DNA of 52,211 nucleotides, taken from positions 1 through 52,211 of the forward strand of contig NZ_VCHX02000183.1 of NCBI RefSeq assembly GCF_005768555.2, in the 5' to 3' direction. This document shows positions 8,185-16,829 of the stretch, piece by piece. Under the pieces are notes generated by a model. It was not told the DNA's origin. It did not search any database and was given only the letters and a program-made list of their open reading frames with translations. Position 1 is the stretch's first letter, and each line of letters opens with the position of its first letter. Both the position numbers and the translations under genes were made by a program. This stretch comes from Streptomyces sporangiiformans. GTDB taxonomy: Bacteria; Actinomycetota; Actinomycetes; Streptomycetales; Streptomycetaceae.

Positions 8185-8697
8185 TCAGCTCCTTCCTGGG
8201 GCCGCGGCCCCGAGCTCTGCCGAGATGCGGGCGGCCCATTCCTCGATGGCGGTGAAGTCGCGGAAGTCCCCGCCCTTTCCGTTGCGGAGGATCATCCGCG
8301 CGACCCATCCCTTCGCGCCCTCCTCCAGGCAGCCTCCGAAGGTGACGTGCTCCTTGGCGTCGAGCCTGTCCATGGCCTTCTTCACGCCGGGTACGGGCGG
8401 GATGTCCCGCTCAGAGGCCGACGGGTCGAGCGGGCCGCTGCTGAACAGCCACAGCGGGCGTTCGGCGAGTTCGTGGCGGTGGCGGCGGACGAAGCGGCGG
8501 GCGTCCTTGTGCCAGCGCCCGGCGTACAGTCCGCCTCCGACCACCACTGCGTCGTACGACGCCACGCTCTCCACGGCCTGCGCCGGGAGTGCCTCGGCCG
8601 TGAGTCCCTCCTTGCTCAGGACCTCCGCAATCGCTTCCGCTATCTGCGCGGTCGATCCGTTCGTCGTTCCGTAGGCGACCAGCACGCTGTCGGGCAT
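8185..8697 (-). CDS. Flavodoxin-domain protein
   Basis: A 170-residue FMN-binding flavodoxin-fold protein of the HemG-like / MioC-like type. The phosphate-binding loop is VAYGTTNGSTAQIAEAI at residues 6-22, and YDAVVVGGGLYAGRWHKDA matches the second FMN contact region. Actinobacterial relatives are often annotated as flavodoxin or protoporphyrinogen-oxidase-like. AGGAGGTGG precedes the ATG. It lies 29 bp downstream of a CBS-BON gene in the acetate-CoA ligase operon. A role as electron donor, for example to the PflA iron-sulfur cluster, is possible but only inferred from the company it keeps. Confidence 0.85.
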   Translation of the reverse strand: MPDSVLVAYGTTNGSTAQIAEAIAEVLSKEGLTAEALPAQAVESVASYDAVVVGGGLYAGRWHKDARRFVRRHRHELAERPLWLFSSGPLDPSASERDIPPVPGVKKAMDRLDAKEHVTFGGCLEEGAKGWVARMILRNGKGGDFRDFTAIEEWAARISAELGAAAPGRS

Positions 8698-8726
8698 GGT
8701 GGTCCACCTCCTCTCAGAAGCCGTTG

Positions 8727-9458
8727 TCAGATCCTTCGCAGCCAGTCACCGGCAACGCCGTGCAGCGCCGGTTCGTCAGCCGGGAGACGTGAGTCGTCCA
8801 GCCGGTAGGTGAGCCGGTCGACCACCGCGACGACGCCATCGATCTGGCGGGTCATGGAGACGGCGATCTCCGTCTCGCTCTTGCGCTCCATGTGGCCGGC
8901 AAGCGTGACCACGCCCTCCACCACGGAGACGTCGACGGTCCGCGGTGCCAGCCACAACGAGCCCACCAGCACCTCCTCGATCACCTCCTGACGGATCTCC
9001 TTGTCCGGACGCAGGAAGACCTGAAGCAGGTCCCGCCGGGTGACGATGCCGACCAGCCGGTCCTCCTCGTCCACCACAGGCAGTCGCTCCACGCACCGCT
9101 GGGCCATCGTGCGGGCGGCCTCGACGATGATGTCGTCGGCGTGCGCGGTGACGGGCGGCTGCGTCATCAGCCGGCCGGCGGTGCGGGCGTGCGCCTTCGC
9201 GGCCCGCCGTCTGCCGCTCCGCGTCAGCCCGACGAACCGGAAGCGACGCTTCGGTTCGAACGGGTCGGGGGTGTCCGCCTGCCGCAGCATCAGGTCCGTT
9301 TCGGAGATGACGCCGATGACCTTCCCGTCATCGTCGACCACCGGCAGTCCGCTGATCCGGTGGTCGGCCAGCAGCCGGACCACCTCCTTGAACGGGGTGC
9401 CGTACTCGGCGCGGACGACATCCACTGTCATCACGGAGCCCACGTTGTTGTGCTTCAT
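8727..9458 (-). CDS. CBS-domain pair plus BON-domain protein
   Basis: A 243-residue paralogue of the protein at 6106-6810. It has two CBS motifs (VGSVMTVDVVRAEYGTPFKE near residue 7 and GRLMTQPPVTAHADDIIVE near 91), separated by a basic linker (RSGRRRAAKAHA), then a BON domain (VDVSVVEGVVTLAGHMERK) at about 170-220. It starts 15 bp after the end of the GNAT/acetate-CoA ligase gene and is surely in the same operon. An adenylate-sensing role next to an ADP-forming, ATP-producing enzyme is attractive but inferred. AAGGGA lies 10 bp before the ATG. Confidence 0.9.
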   Translation of the reverse strand: MKHNNVGSVMTVDVVRAEYGTPFKEVVRLLADHRISGLPVVDDDGKVIGVISETDLMLRQADTPDPFEPKRRFRFVGLTRSGRRRAAKAHARTAGRLMTQPPVTAHADDIIVEAARTMAQRCVERLPVVDEEDRLVGIVTRRDLLQVFLRPDKEIRQEVIEEVLVGSLWLAPRTVDVSVVEGVVTLAGHMERKSETEIAVSMTRQIDGVVAVVDRLTYRLDDSRLPADEPALHGVAGDWLRRI

Positions 9459-9473
9459 GGCTGTTTTCCCTTC

Positions 9474-12170
9474 TCAGCGGAGTCGACGCAGATACGGGTC
9501 CTGGGACCTGCGCGGCAGCAGGCGCACGCGTGCGTCGAGCACGCTGATTCCGCCCGGTGTCGCGAGTACGGGGTTGAAGTCGGCCTCGGCGAGCTGCGGC
9601 AGGTCGGCCGCCATCCGGGACAGCCGCAGCAGCAGCTGCTCCAGGCCTTCCAGATCGACCGGCCCGCCGCCGCGCGCCCCGAACAGCAGCGGAGCGCAGC
9701 GCGGGGCGGTGATCAGGTCGTGCACGTCGTGGTCGGTGAGTGGGGCGAGCCGGGCGGCGTGGTCGCGCAGAACCTCGGTCGCGGTGCCGCCGAGCCCGAA
9801 CAGGACGAGCGGGCCGAAGACCTCGTCCTGGACCACACCGGCGAGCAGCTCTGTGCCGCGGGGTGCGAGCGGCTGGACAACCACTCCGGTCAGCAGTCCG
9901 TCGAAGCGGGTCTCGAAGTCCCGGAAGGCTTCCCGTACTTGGGCGTCGCCCTGGAGGTCGAGATGGACGGCGTGCTGCTCGCTCTTGTGCAGCAGCCCCG
10001 GCCAATGCGCCTTCATCACGACCCGGCCATCGGGGCCGCGCAGCCGTTCGGCGGCGATGACGGCCTCGTCCTCGTTCTCTGCCCAGGCCCACGGGAGCTG
10101 TGGGATGCCGTAGCAGGCGAGGAGGTCGGCGCAGGTGCGCGGGTCGAGCCAGCCGCCGTCCGGGTGCGCGGTCAGGAACGTCTCGGCGACCTCCTGGGCG
10201 CGTACCGTGTCGGCCCCGTCGAGGTCCGGCATCGTCCCAGCCGGCCGGGCGAGCCAGGCGGCACGGTGGGCGGCGTGGGCCAGCGCCTGTGCCGCCGCCT
10301 GGGGTTCGGCGTACGAGGGGATGGTGCCACCGTCGGTGACGGGCAGCAGCCTGACCGGCAGGTCCTGTTCCAGCCGCACCGCGAGGACCGGCTTCGCCCG
10401 ATGCGCGGGGGCATCGGTGAGGGCCCGGACGAGGTCGTCGCCGGTCGCCCGGGCCACCGCGGTGGGGACCAGGGCCAGCAGTACGGCGTCGACGCCCGGG
10501 TGCCGCATGAGGACGTCCACGCAGTCCCTGAGCTGATCCTCAGCGACAGCGGCGGTGGCGTCCACCGGGTTGCCGACCGCCGCACCGTCGGGGAGTACGG
10601 CGAGCAGGTCGTCGATCATCTCCGGCGTGAACGGCGGGAGGGCGAGCCCGGCCTCCGCGCAGGCATCGGCGGCCAGGACGCCCGCGCCGCCCGCGTTGGT
10701 GACGATCGCGACGCGGGATCCGGTCGGGAGCGGCTGGGAGTGCATCAGGGCGGCGGTTTCGAGGAGTTCGCCGACCGAGCGGGTGGCGGTTATGCCGGCC
10801 TGGGTGAACAGGGCCTGGCGGGTCATCGTGGGTGTGGCGGAGGCCGCGGTGTGCGAGGCGGCGGCGCGGCGGCCCACGTCGGTGCGGCCCGCGTCCACGG
10901 TGAGCACCGGCATGCGGCGGGTCACCCGCCGGGCGGTGCGGGAGAAGGCGCGCGGGTTCCCGAAGGACTCCAGGTGCAGCAGAGCGAGGCCGGTGCGGCC
11001 ATCGCTCTCCCACCACTGGAGCATGTCGTTACCGCTGACGTCGTACTTGTCGCCCAGGGAGGCAAAGGACGACACGCCGATGCCGAGCCGGGACAGCCCG
11101 TCAAGCAGGGCGATGCCGACGCCGCCGGACTGCACCGCGACACCTGCCGTGCCGGGGCGGGGGTGTTCGGCGGCGAAGGTGGCGTCGAGGCGGAGTTCGG
11201 AGTCGGTGTTGGTGATACCGAGGCAGTTGGGTCCGACGAGGCGCATACCGTGCGTGCGGCAGGCCGCCATCAATGCCTCCGCCTCGCTGCTGTCGAGGCC
11301 CGCGGAGAGGACGAGGAGGGCCCGTACGCCGGCCTTGCCGCACTCCACCGCGGTCTCCGCGACCGCGGCGGCGGGAACCGCGACGACCACGAGGTCGGGT
11401 GTTCTCGGCAGCGCGCTGACCGACGGGTAGGAGGGCACGCCCAGGATCGAGGAGGCGCCGCCGTTCACCGCGAACAGCCGCCCGGTGAAACCCCCTGTGC
11501 GCAGATGGTGCAACACAGCCCGCCCCACGGATCCGGGCTTGCGCCCCGCACCCACGACAGCGACAGCCTCCGGCAGCAGCAGCGGTTCCAGGCTGGCGAC
11601 ATTGGCGGCCCGGCCACGGGCCTCCACGGCCGTCAGGTAGGTGTCGTCCTCCCCGAGATCGACGGCGCATCGCACCTCGGGACCCTCGAAGTGGCGGGTC
11701 GTCCGCAGGCCCAGGTCGGCGAAGAGCTGGAGGATCTCGTGGTTCTCGCTGAGCGCGTCCGCGGTGAACGTGGTGATGCCCTCCGCGCGCGCCGCCGAGA
11801 CCAGGTGCTCCACGAGGAGCGTGCCGACGCCTCGGTGGTGCAGTCCGTCGGCGACGGCGATGGAGATATCGGCAGCCTCACCCTCACCGCCGGTGTTGTA
11901 CTCGGCCAGTCCGATCACCTGGCCCTTCATCTCGGCCAGCAGGGCCCGATAGCCCGGGCGCGGTGGTGCACAGGCCCGCTCGGCGGCCAGTGCGGCGGAG
12001 CGCCGGCTCGCCGCGAAGAACCGCAGCCGCAGGTTCTCCGGGGACATCTCCTCGTACAGCCCCTGCACCTGGTCGTGGTCACCCGGTGCCACGGGACGGA
12101 CGCACACAGTGCTGCCGTCCGTGAGCAGGGCGTGGACCATGGGTCGGCTGAGTGTGTCGTCCGTCGTCAC
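9474..12170 (-). CDS. GNAT acetyltransferase fused to ADP-forming acetate-CoA ligase
   Basis: An 898-residue fusion. Residues about 15-170 are a GNAT domain (VCVRPVAPGDHDQVQGLYEE, then VADGLHHRGVGTLLVEHL for acetyl-CoA binding). Next is a CoA-binding Rossmann domain (EAVAVVGAGRKPGSVGRAVL), a succinyl-CoA-ligase-like flavodoxin region with SHTAASATPTMTRQALF, and a C-terminal ATP-grasp domain (GRVVMKAHWPGLLHKSE, then GPLVLFGLGGTATEVL). The ligase half can convert acetyl-CoA, ADP and Pi to acetate and ATP, the natural sink for PFL-made acetyl-CoA. Alternatively the protein is a Pat-type lysine acetyltransferase whose ligase half is regulatory. The GTG at 12170 follows GGAGGAGACCC; the frame stays open further upstream but shows no homology there. 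It heads the operon with CBS-BON and flavodoxin. Confidence 0.9.
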   Translation of the reverse strand: MTTDDTLSRPMVHALLTDGSTVCVRPVAPGDHDQVQGLYEEMSPENLRLRFFAASRRSAALAAERACAPPRPGYRALLAEMKGQVIGLAEYNTGGEGEAADISIAVADGLHHRGVGTLLVEHLVSAARAEGITTFTADALSENHEILQLFADLGLRTTRHFEGPEVRCAVDLGEDDTYLTAVEARGRAANVASLEPLLLPEAVAVVGAGRKPGSVGRAVLHHLRTGGFTGRLFAVNGGASSILGVPSYPSVSALPRTPDLVVVAVPAAAVAETAVECGKAGVRALLVLSAGLDSSEAEALMAACRTHGMRLVGPNCLGITNTDSELRLDATFAAEHPRPGTAGVAVQSGGVGIALLDGLSRLGIGVSSFASLGDKYDVSGNDMLQWWESDGRTGLALLHLESFGNPRAFSRTARRVTRRMPVLTVDAGRTDVGRRAAASHTAASATPTMTRQALFTQAGITATRSVGELLETAALMHSQPLPTGSRVAIVTNAGGAGVLAADACAEAGLALPPFTPEMIDDLLAVLPDGAAVGNPVDATAAVAEDQLRDCVDVLMRHPGVDAVLLALVPTAVARATGDDLVRALTDAPAHRAKPVLAVRLEQDLPVRLLPVTDGGTIPSYAEPQAAAQALAHAAHRAAWLARPAGTMPDLDGADTVRAQEVAETFLTAHPDGGWLDPRTCADLLACYGIPQLPWAWAENEDEAVIAAERLRGPDGRVVMKAHWPGLLHKSEQHAVHLDLQGDAQVREAFRDFETRFDGLLTGVVVQPLAPRGTELLAGVVQDEVFGPLVLFGLGGTATEVLRDHAARLAPLTDHDVHDLITAPRCAPLLFGARGGGPVDLEGLEQLLLRLSRMAADLPQLAEADFNPVLATPGGISVLDARVRLLPRRSQDPYLRRLR

Positions 12171-12221
12171 GGGTCTCCTCCAAGCCTTGTGATGCTTCGA
12201 GCATCCAGCGGATGGAAGAGC

Positions 12222-12266
12222 GGTCCCATGGGCTGACCGGGTGCGAGCACAGGGCCGGTCGGCCCT
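12222..12266. promoter_or_regulatory. DosR/OsdR-like boxes upstream of the GNAT/acetate-CoA ligase operon
   Basis: AGGGCCGGTCGGCCCT (12251-12266) is a near-perfect palindrome fitting GGGNC-N4-GNCCC, about 88 bp upstream of the GTG start. A second, looser dyad, GGTCCCATGGGCTGACC (12222-12238), is centred about 28 bp closer to the gene. Confidence 0.55.
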
Positions 12267-12410
12267 ATGTCCTGTGTCCTGGTGCTTGTCCTGAACACGC
12301 AGGGCTCCCCCTGTGAGCGCGGTGGCAAGCCACCGGCTACGCGCGACCGCCGCGCGATCTGCGGACATACGTCCCCGATCACGCGGCGGGCCACTGGGCC
12401 GGTCGTCGTA

Positions 12411-13295
12411 TCAACTCCGCTGCGGCACGACGGCGATGGGGCAGGCGGAGTGGTGCAGCACCGTGTGGGCGACGCGGCCGAGCTGGAGTCCGAAGTGCCC
12501 CTCCTGGCGCCGGGACCCGACGACGAGGAGATCGGCGGTGGCCGACGCATCGAGCAGCACCTTGCGTGCGGGCCCCTCGGCGGTGCGCCGGTGCACCTTC
12601 ACGGACGGGTGCTCCGCGGCAACCTCGTTCAGCGCGGCCTCCAGCGCCTCGGCGGCCCGCCGCTCGTGGAGGTGGGCGGGTTCTCCCACCAGCAGGGGGT
12701 GGTCCGTGGTCTCGTGCGCGGGGCACTGCCAGGCCCGTACGGCTTCGAGGACGGCTCCCCGTCGCTCCGCCTCCTGGAAGGCGAAGCTCACGGCCGCCGA
12801 GCTGCGCGCAACGTCGCCGACGCCGAGCACGATGCGCCCGTGGTGCGTCACGGACTGCGCGCGCTCGTCCTGGCGGCCCCGCAGCACGATCACCGGGCAG
12901 GTGGCATGGGCGGCCACGGTCAGGCTCACGGAACCGAGCAGCAACTCGGCGATGCCGCCGCGCCCCCGTGTGCCCAGGACCAGTGCGGAGGCGTGTCGTC
13001 CCTCCCGCACCAGGGCGTACTCCGGCTCGTCAGGTACCACCTCGGTGGACACCTTCAGGTCCGGTTGGCGGCCGCGCGCCCGCCGGGCGGCGCTGTCGAC
13101 GATGCCGTAGGCCGGCGCCTCCTCGGATGGTTTGCCGAGGTCCTCGGCCGACGCGGCGCCTTCGTACCGCTCCCACAGCGAGGCATGCACCAGCCGCAGC
13201 GGCACCCCGCGCAGGGCGGCCTCTTCCGCCGCCCAGTCGACGGCCCGCAGGCTCGGCTCCGAGCCGTCGGCACCCACGACCAGGGGAAGCTCCAT
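12411..13295 (-). CDS. Universal stress protein, tandem UspA domains
   Basis: A 294-residue tandem Usp. Domain 1 starts LPLVVGADGSEPSLRAVDWA and has the full nucleotide loop VLGTRGRGGIAELLLGSVS. Domain 2 (from about residue 150) ends with VVGSRRQEGHFGLQLGRVAH. GAGGAGGG lies about 8 bp before the ATG. The gene begins 33 bp after the end of the Usp gene at 13329-14234 and has no box of its own, so the pair is read as an operon from the divergent promoter near 14300. Confidence 0.9.
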   Translation of the reverse strand: MELPLVVGADGSEPSLRAVDWAAEEAALRGVPLRLVHASLWERYEGAASAEDLGKPSEEAPAYGIVDSAARRARGRQPDLKVSTEVVPDEPEYALVREGRHASALVLGTRGRGGIAELLLGSVSLTVAAHATCPVIVLRGRQDERAQSVTHHGRIVLGVGDVARSSAAVSFAFQEAERRGAVLEAVRAWQCPAHETTDHPLLVGEPAHLHERRAAEALEAALNEVAAEHPSVKVHRRTAEGPARKVLLDASATADLLVVGSRRQEGHFGLQLGRVAHTVLHHSACPIAVVPQRS

Positions 13296-13328
13296 GATTC
13301 GTTCCCTCCTCGAGATGCGCTCGTCGAG

Positions 13329-14234
13329 TCAGCCGTGCGCGACGACGGCGACGGGGGCGGTGGAGTGGTGCAGCACGGCGTGTGTGACGGGCCCGATGTG
13401 CGCGCCCAGGGGCGAGCGGCGGATACGACGGCCCACGACGACCAGGGAGGCCTCGCGGGAGGCGTCGACCAGGTGGTTGGCCGGGCTGCCGGAGCGCGAC
13501 TGCTCGACGACCTCGACCGCCGGGAACTTCTGCCGCCAGGGACGCAGTACCTCGGCCAACGCGGCGGTGTCCTGCCTGCCCAGCTCGGCCTCGAACTCGG
13601 AGTCGGCCGGCAGGCCGTAGGGGAAGTACGGCGGCGGGTTCCAGCCGTGCACGACCAGCAGGGCCGTCTCCCGCCGCAGCGCGGCGTCGAAGGCGAACTC
13701 GATCACCGCGTCGTGCGGATTGTCGGTGTCGAGTCCGAGGACGACGGGCCGGAACGGGGCCGCGGCGGAGGGGATTCCGGCCGGGTCCATCGCGTGCTCG
13801 TCCGTGGCCTGCTCCCCGGCACGGACCAGGACCACCGGCTGTCCGGCGTGGGCGACGACCATCTGGCCGACGGAGCCCACCAGGAAGCCGCCGATTCCGC
13901 TCAGACCGCGGGAGCCGAGGACCAGCAGTTCGGCGTCCTTCGCCACGCGCGGCAGCACCTCACCGGGCCGTCCGCTGATCTGTTCCACGGTCACGTCCAC
14001 GCCGGGGTGACGCAGCCTGAGTCCTTCGGCCGCCTCCCGGGGGATGCGCTCGCTCCAGTGCTGCTGCGTCTCGGCGCCGAGGAGCGGCGCCTGGGCGATG
14101 GGCTCGGGCACGGGCTCCCAGACGTGGACGAGCTTCAGGGGCAGGCCGCGCAGCTTCGCCTCGCGGGCCGCCCACTCAGCGGCGGCCCGGCTCTCGGCCG
14201 AGCCGTCGAAGCCTGCGACAACGGTGTGGACCAT
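13329..14234 (-). CDS. Universal stress protein, tandem UspA domains
   Basis: A 301-residue tandem Usp. Domain 1 begins VHTVVAGFDGSAESRAAAEWA and carries VLGSRGLSGIGGFLVGSVG; domain 2 begins FRPVVLGLDTDNPHDAVIEF and ends with VVGRRIRRSPLGAHIGPVTH. The start at 14234 has GGAGG 7 bp upstream; an in-frame ATG at 14351 would read through the operator region and is rejected. It is transcribed divergently from the SulP transporter. Two palindromic boxes lie between the two genes, 68 and 88 bp from this start. Confidence 0.92.
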   Translation of the reverse strand: MVHTVVAGFDGSAESRAAAEWAAREAKLRGLPLKLVHVWEPVPEPIAQAPLLGAETQQHWSERIPREAAEGLRLRHPGVDVTVEQISGRPGEVLPRVAKDAELLVLGSRGLSGIGGFLVGSVGQMVVAHAGQPVVLVRAGEQATDEHAMDPAGIPSAAAPFRPVVLGLDTDNPHDAVIEFAFDAALRRETALLVVHGWNPPPYFPYGLPADSEFEAELGRQDTAALAEVLRPWRQKFPAVEVVEQSRSGSPANHLVDASREASLVVVGRRIRRSPLGAHIGPVTHAVLHHSTAPVAVVAHG

Positions 14235-14294
14235 GGTTCCGCCTCCTGAATGGGGATGTGATTCCAGCGTCGTGGTAGGGGAGTTCGTGGTGCA

Positions 14295-14330
14295 GGGGCC
14301 GCAAGTCCCCGTCTGGGGCCGAACGGCCCT
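14295..14330. promoter_or_regulatory. Tandem DosR/OsdR-like boxes between usp and sulP
   Basis: GGGGCCGCAAGTCCCC (14295-14310) and GGGGCCGAACGGCCCT (14315-14330) are two close matches with centres exactly 20 bp apart, two turns of the helix. They can serve both divergent genes, lying 68-88 bp from the Usp start and 104-124 bp from the SulP start. This is the clearest tandem pair in the window. Confidence 0.7.
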
Positions 14331-14425
14331 GGGGGCCTGCAGGCGCGGCATGGGTTGTGCTCGGCATCTCGCGCGTGTTCTTCCCTTCGGTGGATCCTGA
14401 GCTCCACTCGGTGAAGGGGGGGCTC

Positions 14426-16174
14426 ATGGTCCAGAGCTCGGGCGGGCACTTTCCGGGGTGGCGCCAACTGGTCCCCGGGCTCGGCACGCTCCTCGGCTAT
14501 CGGCGCTCGTGGCTGAGGGGCGACGTTCTGGCGGGGATGACGGTCGCCGCGTACCTCGTGCCCCAGGTGATGGCGTACGCGGGGGTGGCCGGTCTGCCCC
14601 CGGTCGCCGGGCTGTGGGCGATCCTGCCCGCGCTCGTCCTGTACGCCCTGCTCGGTTCATCCCGGCTGCTCTCGGTAGGTCCGGAGTCGACGACCGCGCT
14701 GATGACGGCGACGGTGGTCGGTCCCCTCGCCGCCGGAGACCCGGACCGGTACGCGACGCTGGCGGCCACACTCGCGATCGCGGTCGGCCTGCTGTGCGTG
14801 GCGGCCTGGGCGGCACGGCTCGGATTCATCGCGGATCTGCTGTCCCGGCCGGTGCTGATCGGCTATCTGGCGGGCGTGGCGCTGATCATGACGGTGGACC
14901 AGTTGCCCAAGCTCACCGGCGTCGACGCCACGGGATCGGCGTTCTTCCCGCAGCTGTGGTCCTTCGTCCGGAACCTGCCGGGTGCCCATCCGGCCACCGT
15001 CGTCTTCTCCGCCGTAGCGCTGGCCTTCCTCTTCGCCGCCCGGTACGTCCGCGCCGTCCCCGGCCCGCTACTGGCCGTGGTGCTCGCGACGACGGTTGTA
15101 GCGGCCTTCGGACTCGACGACCGGCACGGCATCGAGGTGATCGGCGACGTCCCGGCCGGTCTGCCGGGGCTCGCGCTGCCGGACCTGACCGAGCTGCCGC
15201 ACCTGCTGCTGCCCGCGCTGGGCGTCGTCCTCGTCGGCTACACCGACTTCATCCTCACCGCTCGCGCCTTCGCCGACCGTGACACAGGCACGAGCGCGCT
15301 GGACGCCAATCAGGAGTTCCTCGCGCTGGGCGCCGCAAACCTCGGGGCGGGCGCGGTCCACGGCTTCCCGGTGAGCAGCAGCGCCAGCCGCACCGCGCTG
15401 GCCTCCTCGGCGGGCGCCCGCAGCCAGGCGTACTCGCTCATCGCCGGCGCGGCCGTCCTGGCCGTGCTGCTCTTCCTCAGCCCGCTGCTGTCCCGCACCC
15501 CCTCGGCCGTGCTGGGCGCGCTCGTCGTCTACGCGGCCACCCGCATGATCGACCTGGCGGGCTTCCGGCGCCTGGCGTCGTTCCGCCGCAGGGAGCTGCT
15601 GCTGGCGCTCGGCTGCCTCACCGGGGTACTCGTCCTGGACATCCTGTACGGGGTGCTGGTCGCCGTCGGCCTGTCCATCGCGGAGTTGCTGACCCGGGTG
15701 GCCCGCCCGCACGACGCCGTCGAGGGGCTGGTGCCCGGTGTGGCCGGCATGCACGACATCGACGACTACCCCGAGGCCCGTACGATCCCCGGCCTGCTGG
15801 TCTACCGCTACGACTCCCCGCTGTTCTTCGCCAACGCGGAGGACTTCCGGAACCGGGCGCTGACCGCGGTGGACGAACAGGAGGGCCCCGTACGTTGGTT
15901 CGTCCTCAACACCGAGGCCAACGTGGAGGTCGACATCACCGCCCTCGACGCCGTCGACGCTCTCCGCCGCGAACTCACCGCCCTCGACGCCGTCGACGCT
16001 CTCCGCCGCGAACTCACCGACCGCGGCGTCGTCTTCGCCCTCGCCCGAGTCAAGCAGGACCTGCTGGACGACCTGGAGGCCTACGGCCTCGCGGCAGCCG
16101 TCGGCACCGAGCGGATCTTTCCCACCCTGCCGACGGCCGTGGCCGCGTACCGGGAGTGGTACCTCGATCAATAG
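14426..16174 (+). CDS. SulP-family anion transporter with STAS domain
   Basis: A 582-residue membrane transporter. Ten or more hydrophobic segments fill residues about 30-420, with the SulP signatures GMTVAAYLVPQVMAYAGVAG and GPESTTALMTATVVGPLA. A cytosolic STAS domain follows at about 440-575. Family members carry sulfate, bicarbonate or other anions in exchange or with H+/Na+; the substrate here cannot be told. The STAS domain holds an exact 39-bp tandem duplication that repeats ALDAVDALRRELT. I chose the ATG at 14426, preceded by AAGGGGGG; an upstream in-frame ATG at 14357 lies closer to the operators. It is divergent from a Usp gene and shares its tandem boxes. Confidence 0.88.
   Translation: MVQSSGGHFPGWRQLVPGLGTLLGYRRSWLRGDVLAGMTVAAYLVPQVMAYAGVAGLPPVAGLWAILPALVLYALLGSSRLLSVGPESTTALMTATVVGPLAAGDPDRYATLAATLAIAVGLLCVAAWAARLGFIADLLSRPVLIGYLAGVALIMTVDQLPKLTGVDATGSAFFPQLWSFVRNLPGAHPATVVFSAVALAFLFAARYVRAVPGPLLAVVLATTVVAAFGLDDRHGIEVIGDVPAGLPGLALPDLTELPHLLLPALGVVLVGYTDFILTARAFADRDTGTSALDANQEFLALGAANLGAGAVHGFPVSSSASRTALASSAGARSQAYSLIAGAAVLAVLLFLSPLLSRTPSAVLGALVVYAATRMIDLAGFRRLASFRRRELLLALGCLTGVLVLDILYGVLVAVGLSIAELLTRVARPHDAVEGLVPGVAGMHDIDDYPEARTIPGLLVYRYDSPLFFANAEDFRNRALTAVDEQEGPVRWFVLNTEANVEVDITALDAVDALRRELTALDAVDALRRELTDRGVVFALARVKQDLLDDLEAYGLAAAVGTERIFPTLPTAVAAYREWYLDQ
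15938..16015 (+). repeat. 39-bp exact tandem duplication in the STAS domain
   Basis: Two identical 39-bp units, 15938-15976 and 15977-16015, followed by the first bases of a third. Each encodes TALDAVDALRREL, so the frame is kept and a 13-residue helix is doubled in the STAS domain. The exactness at the nucleotide level means it is recent. Confidence 0.95.
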
Positions 16175-16347
16175 ACGCCCGTCCGTACGTCATGAGCTCC
16201 TCGCAAGAACGTCAGTCCGGGTCGGACCGTCACACGCAAAGGAGGCGTGCTGAGGGCTTCGTCCCTCGCGGCGCCGAGCCTGGGAGAACAGGGCCAGGGG
16301 GGAGATCGTTACCGCGTCCGTCCGGCCCGGTTCGAGTAGGCCCGTGA

Positions 16348-16384
16348 GGGCCGATGCGCCCCATTCGATGGGGCCGTTGGTCCC
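16348..16384. promoter_or_regulatory. Tandem DosR/OsdR-like boxes in front of a flavohemoglobin fragment
   Basis: GGGCCGATGCGCCC (16348-16361) and GGGGCCGTTGGTCCC (16370-16384) have centres about 22 bp apart. They stand directly before the surviving 3' end of a flavohemoglobin gene, so the promoter seems to have outlived most of its gene. Confidence 0.55.
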
Positions 16385-16427
16385 TTCTTCGCCCGGTGCT
16401 CCGAAACGACGGCGAAACGCGGGGCCG

Positions 16428-16790
16428 GTGCCTGGCACACAGAAGACCGCCGCGCTCGGTTCGACCCGCCCGGTGCTGGTCCTGCACGCCGACCACTCCC
16501 CCGCCGAACACGCCCTGCGCACCGAGACCCACGAGCGCGTCGAGCAACTGCTGAGCGCGCGAGCCGTCTTCTGGTACGAGAACCCCGGCCCGGAGGAACC
16601 CGACGCGCGCGCCGGCCGGATGAACCTCACCGGGATCGAATTGCCCTACGACGCCACGGTGTTCCTCTGTGGCCCACTGCCGTTCATGCGGGATGTGCGC
16701 GGACAGCTCCTGCGCGCCGGCGTTCCGGCACGACGCATCCGGTACGAGGTCTTCGGCCCCGACCTGTGGCTGCCCGACTCCACGGTCTGA
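16428..16790 (+). pseudogene. hmp: Flavohemoglobin C-terminal fragment
   Basis: About 105 codons match the end of the NAD-binding domain of Hmp flavohemoglobins (NO dioxygenases): VLVLHADHSPAEHALRTE, FWYENPGPEE, GRMNLTGIELP, then ATVFLCGPLPFMRDVRGQL and the terminal RIRYEVFGPDLWL. The globin and FAD-binding domains, about 280 residues, are absent. The frame is open from 16344, but only sequence after about 16460 is recognisable, and the GTG at 16428 has no good ribosome site. It cannot detoxify NO. A second, separate hmp remnant lies at 26629-27055. Confidence 0.75.
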
Positions 16791-16829
16791 ACCACACCGA
16801 CCATTCTGACGACACCCGAAGGGGCCCCT

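Noticed and set aside
8892..12236. An open frame of over 1,100 codons on the plus strand opposite the acetate-CoA ligase
   Set aside because: It is the antisense shadow of a well-supported gene. Its product is Gly/Arg/His-rich without motifs, as high-GC codon bias produces on the opposite strand.
14357..14425. A longer SulP start at the ATG at 14357
   Set aside because: The added 23 residues show no likeness to SulP N-termini and no ribosome site precedes that ATG, while the ATG at 14426 follows AAGGGGGG.
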